A stretch of 64,000 nucleotides of DNA, from the NCBI RefSeq assembly GCF_947499705.1, contig NZ_CANMPJ010000001.1, forward strand, positions 31,001 through 95,000, given 5' to 3'. This stretch comes from an uncultured Erythrobacter sp. (GTDB taxonomy: Bacteria > Pseudomonadota > Alphaproteobacteria > Sphingomonadales > Sphingomonadaceae). The notes beneath the pieces were generated by a model. That model saw nothing but the letters and a program-made list of their open reading frames with translations. It was not told the origin of the DNA and did no database searches. The position numbers and the translations under genes are program-made. Of this stretch, positions 62,527-64,000 are shown one piece after another. Each line of letters opens with the position of its first letter. Position 1 is the first letter of the stretch.

Positions 62527-64000
62527 TTAGGCGGGCGAGGGGATAGGCTCCGGGCTCGTTTCGCGGTTACGCAGCAGCGCCCAGGTTTCGAGCACCAGCG
62601 GTTTGTATCCGAACCAGAATGTCGCGGCGTAGACGCTTGCTCCGACGAACCCGTTCCAAGCCAGGTCCAACCAAGGGACACCGAACGAGGCAAACCGTTG
62701 GACTCCAATAACCGCAATCACCATCGCCGCGCAGGCTAGCGCAATCGGCGCGAGCTCGCGGAGCAGCGCGAGCGGTGACACACCTATACGGGGCAATGTC
62801 ATGGTTAGCGTAAAGATGCACAAAGCGGGCGCGGCGATCCACCACGCGTGGACGAGGCCCATCGCTCCGGTTTCATCGCCGAACAGTCCGCCATTTACGC
62901 CCCACAGAAAGGCGATCGGCATGATGAAGGCGCCGGCCATGCTGGTGGAGAGATAGACTTTGGGCCTCCCCATCGCGTTGGTGACGGGCGAACAGATCAG
63001 TTGCAGAGCAAAGGCTGGCATTACCATCGCAAGGCCGCCGACAACCGGGATCATCCCGGCCCATTTGTCGCCGAACAATGTCAGGATCGCTGCCTCACTG
63101 GTGAGCGCAAGGCCAACATAGATCGGCGCGCTGACCATCATCACCATTCGCGCGGTTCGCAGGAAATAGGGTCCCAGCGATTTCTTCGCGCGGTGCAGTT
63201 CGGAATAGGCGGCAAGCGCAACCTCGTTGATCGGCGGTATAAAGCGTCCGGTCACGATCAGCGTCAGGAACAGCGCCTCTGAATAGAGGCCGAGATCATA
63301 GGTGGGCAGCAGGCGTCCTGCGATCACGATGTCGCTCTGACTCTGGACGATCCAGAACAGCTGACAGAGGGTAAGGGTGCCGCCGAACGTAACCAGATCC
63401 CACGCGCCGCGCGGATCGAAGATCGGGCGGACCAGCAGCCGCGCTGCGATCGACAGGCCGATGGCGCGGGTCACGAACATCGCGATTGGCGCATAGACCA
63501 AAGCCCAGACGCCGTAGTCGAACCACGCCAGCGTCAACGCAGTGACCGCTCCGATAACGGCAGTCGCCATATTGACCTGCCCCTGCTTCCGAAACTCAAG
63601 CCGCCTTGCGAGCAGCTCGCTGGGCAGGGCGGTGAAGGGGACTGTCAGAAAGATGACTGCCTGGATGCGCAGCATGTCAGCGACTAGCGGCTCACGGAAA
63701 TAGGCGGCAGCTAAAGGCGCAGACACAAACTGGATCGCTGCCATCGAACCGTTGAACAGTAAGAGCAGGCCAAACACCTGCGCGATGCGTCGTTCATCAA
63801 TGCGCTCGGTTTGCACCAGCGACGTCGCGAAGCTCGATCCGTTGAGGAACGCCAATGCGGTGATCACGACCTGGCTCATGGCAAACAGACCGTAATCCGT
63901 CGGCTCAAGCAGACGCACCACCAATATAGTGGACGTCCAGGTTATGATCTGCGCGGCCACCTGCGTTCCCCAGCGCCACGCGACGGCCGAGCGTACGCGC
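62527..64000 (-). CDS. Polysaccharide/O-antigen flippase (Wzx/MOP family), N-terminus outside window
   Basis: The coding frame runs from the stop at 62527 to the window edge (about 490 residues) and has no good start, since the GTG at 63960 is internal and in-frame coding continues (VRSAVAWRWGTQ). About 12 hydrophobic helices are spread throughout. 'VRLLEPTDYGLFAMSQVVI' near the N terminus is characteristic of LPS/exopolysaccharide flippases. They move undecaprenyl-linked oligosaccharides across the inner membrane. The C terminus ends in a Pro/Glu-rich cytoplasmic tail. Confidence 0.88.
   Translation of the reverse strand, partial: RVRSAVAWRWGTQVAAQIITWTSTILVVRLLEPTDYGLFAMSQVVITALAFLNGSSFATSLVQTERIDERRIAQVFGLLLLFNGSMAAIQFVSAPLAAAYFREPLVADMLRIQAVIFLTVPFTALPSELLARRLEFRKQGQVNMATAVIGAVTALTLAWFDYGVWALVYAPIAMFVTRAIGLSIAARLLVRPIFDPRGAWDLVTFGGTLTLCQLFWIVQSQSDIVIAGRLLPTYDLGLYSEALFLTLIVTGRFIPPINEVALAAYSELHRAKKSLGPYFLRTARMVMMVSAPIYVGLALTSEAAILTLFGDKWAGMIPVVGGLAMVMPAFALQLICSPVTNAMGRPKVYLSTSMAGAFIMPIAFLWGVNGGLFGDETGAMGLVHAWWIAAPALCIFTLTMTLPRIGVSPLALLRELAPIALACAAMVIAVIGVQRFASFGVPWLDLAWNGFVGASVYAATFWFGYKPLVLETWALLRNRETSPEPIPSPA

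Overview
The window is a gene-dense, GC-rich chromosomal segment of an alphaproteobacterium, most likely a sphingomonad of the Erythrobacteraceae type. This taxon call is inference from gene content: a DUF1134 (EipA) envelope protein, a COQ9 protein, a CBP3-type cytochrome bc1 chaperone beside a DUF177 protein, a LacI-controlled xylose operon and several exported peptidases. No rRNA gene, CRISPR array, insertion sequence or prophage is visible. There is one tRNA gene, tRNA-Ser(GCT). No gene-free stretch exceeds about 290 bases.

Layout. 1-8.4 kb is one arm of a type VI secretion cluster: the end of tssC, then hcp, tagJ/impE, tssE, tssF, tssG and tssH (clpV). The baseplate spike, membrane complex and tssA/B must lie to the left or elsewhere. 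A small DUF3238-like gene converges on tssH and overlaps its 3' end. 9.1-15.4 kb holds a TpsB/ShlB-like outer-membrane transporter divergent from a FecR-domain protein with a long acidic Asp/Gly/Asn repeat tail, followed by a CHASE2-(degenerate GGDEF)-EAL protein. 15.4-21.6 kb is a compact xylose operon (sugar porter, mutarotase, xylB, xylA) with a LacI-family regulator and two visible operator-like palindromes. 21.7-28.9 kb carries a PepSY membrane protein, a large exported Asp-box propeller protein, an S46 dipeptidyl peptidase and a DUF2891 lipoprotein, which suggests exported protein or peptide processing. 29.0-33.4 kb is an ECF sigma / anti-sigma pair followed by two half-length DUF4331 proteins and a TPR protein. 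33.6-40.1 kb is a translationally coupled three-gene operon: a beta-lactamase-fold hydrolase, a metallophosphoesterase and a 1271-residue GMC oxidoreductase/alpha-beta hydrolase fusion.

40.2-64 kb is mostly housekeeping: tRNA-Ser, eipA, an aromatic aminotransferase, a GNAT protein, a HEAT-repeat protein, ribE, ribD, small envelope proteins, an SCO1-ycgN-ygjP operon, an ankyrin protein, COQ9, ssb, DUF177, the CBP3-like chaperone, bamE, hslV-(acyltransferase)-hslU, an ACT-domain protein, an M16 peptidase, an Atm1-type ABC exporter, a retropepsin-like protease and a truncated Wzx-like flippase.

The loci most worth following up are the TpsB/FecR/CHASE2-EAL group (possibly a c-di-GMP-linked surface-protein system), the ECF/split-DUF4331 operon, and the GMC-hydrolase fusion operon. 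All functional statements rest on recognition of motifs and family resemblance by eye. No database search was run.
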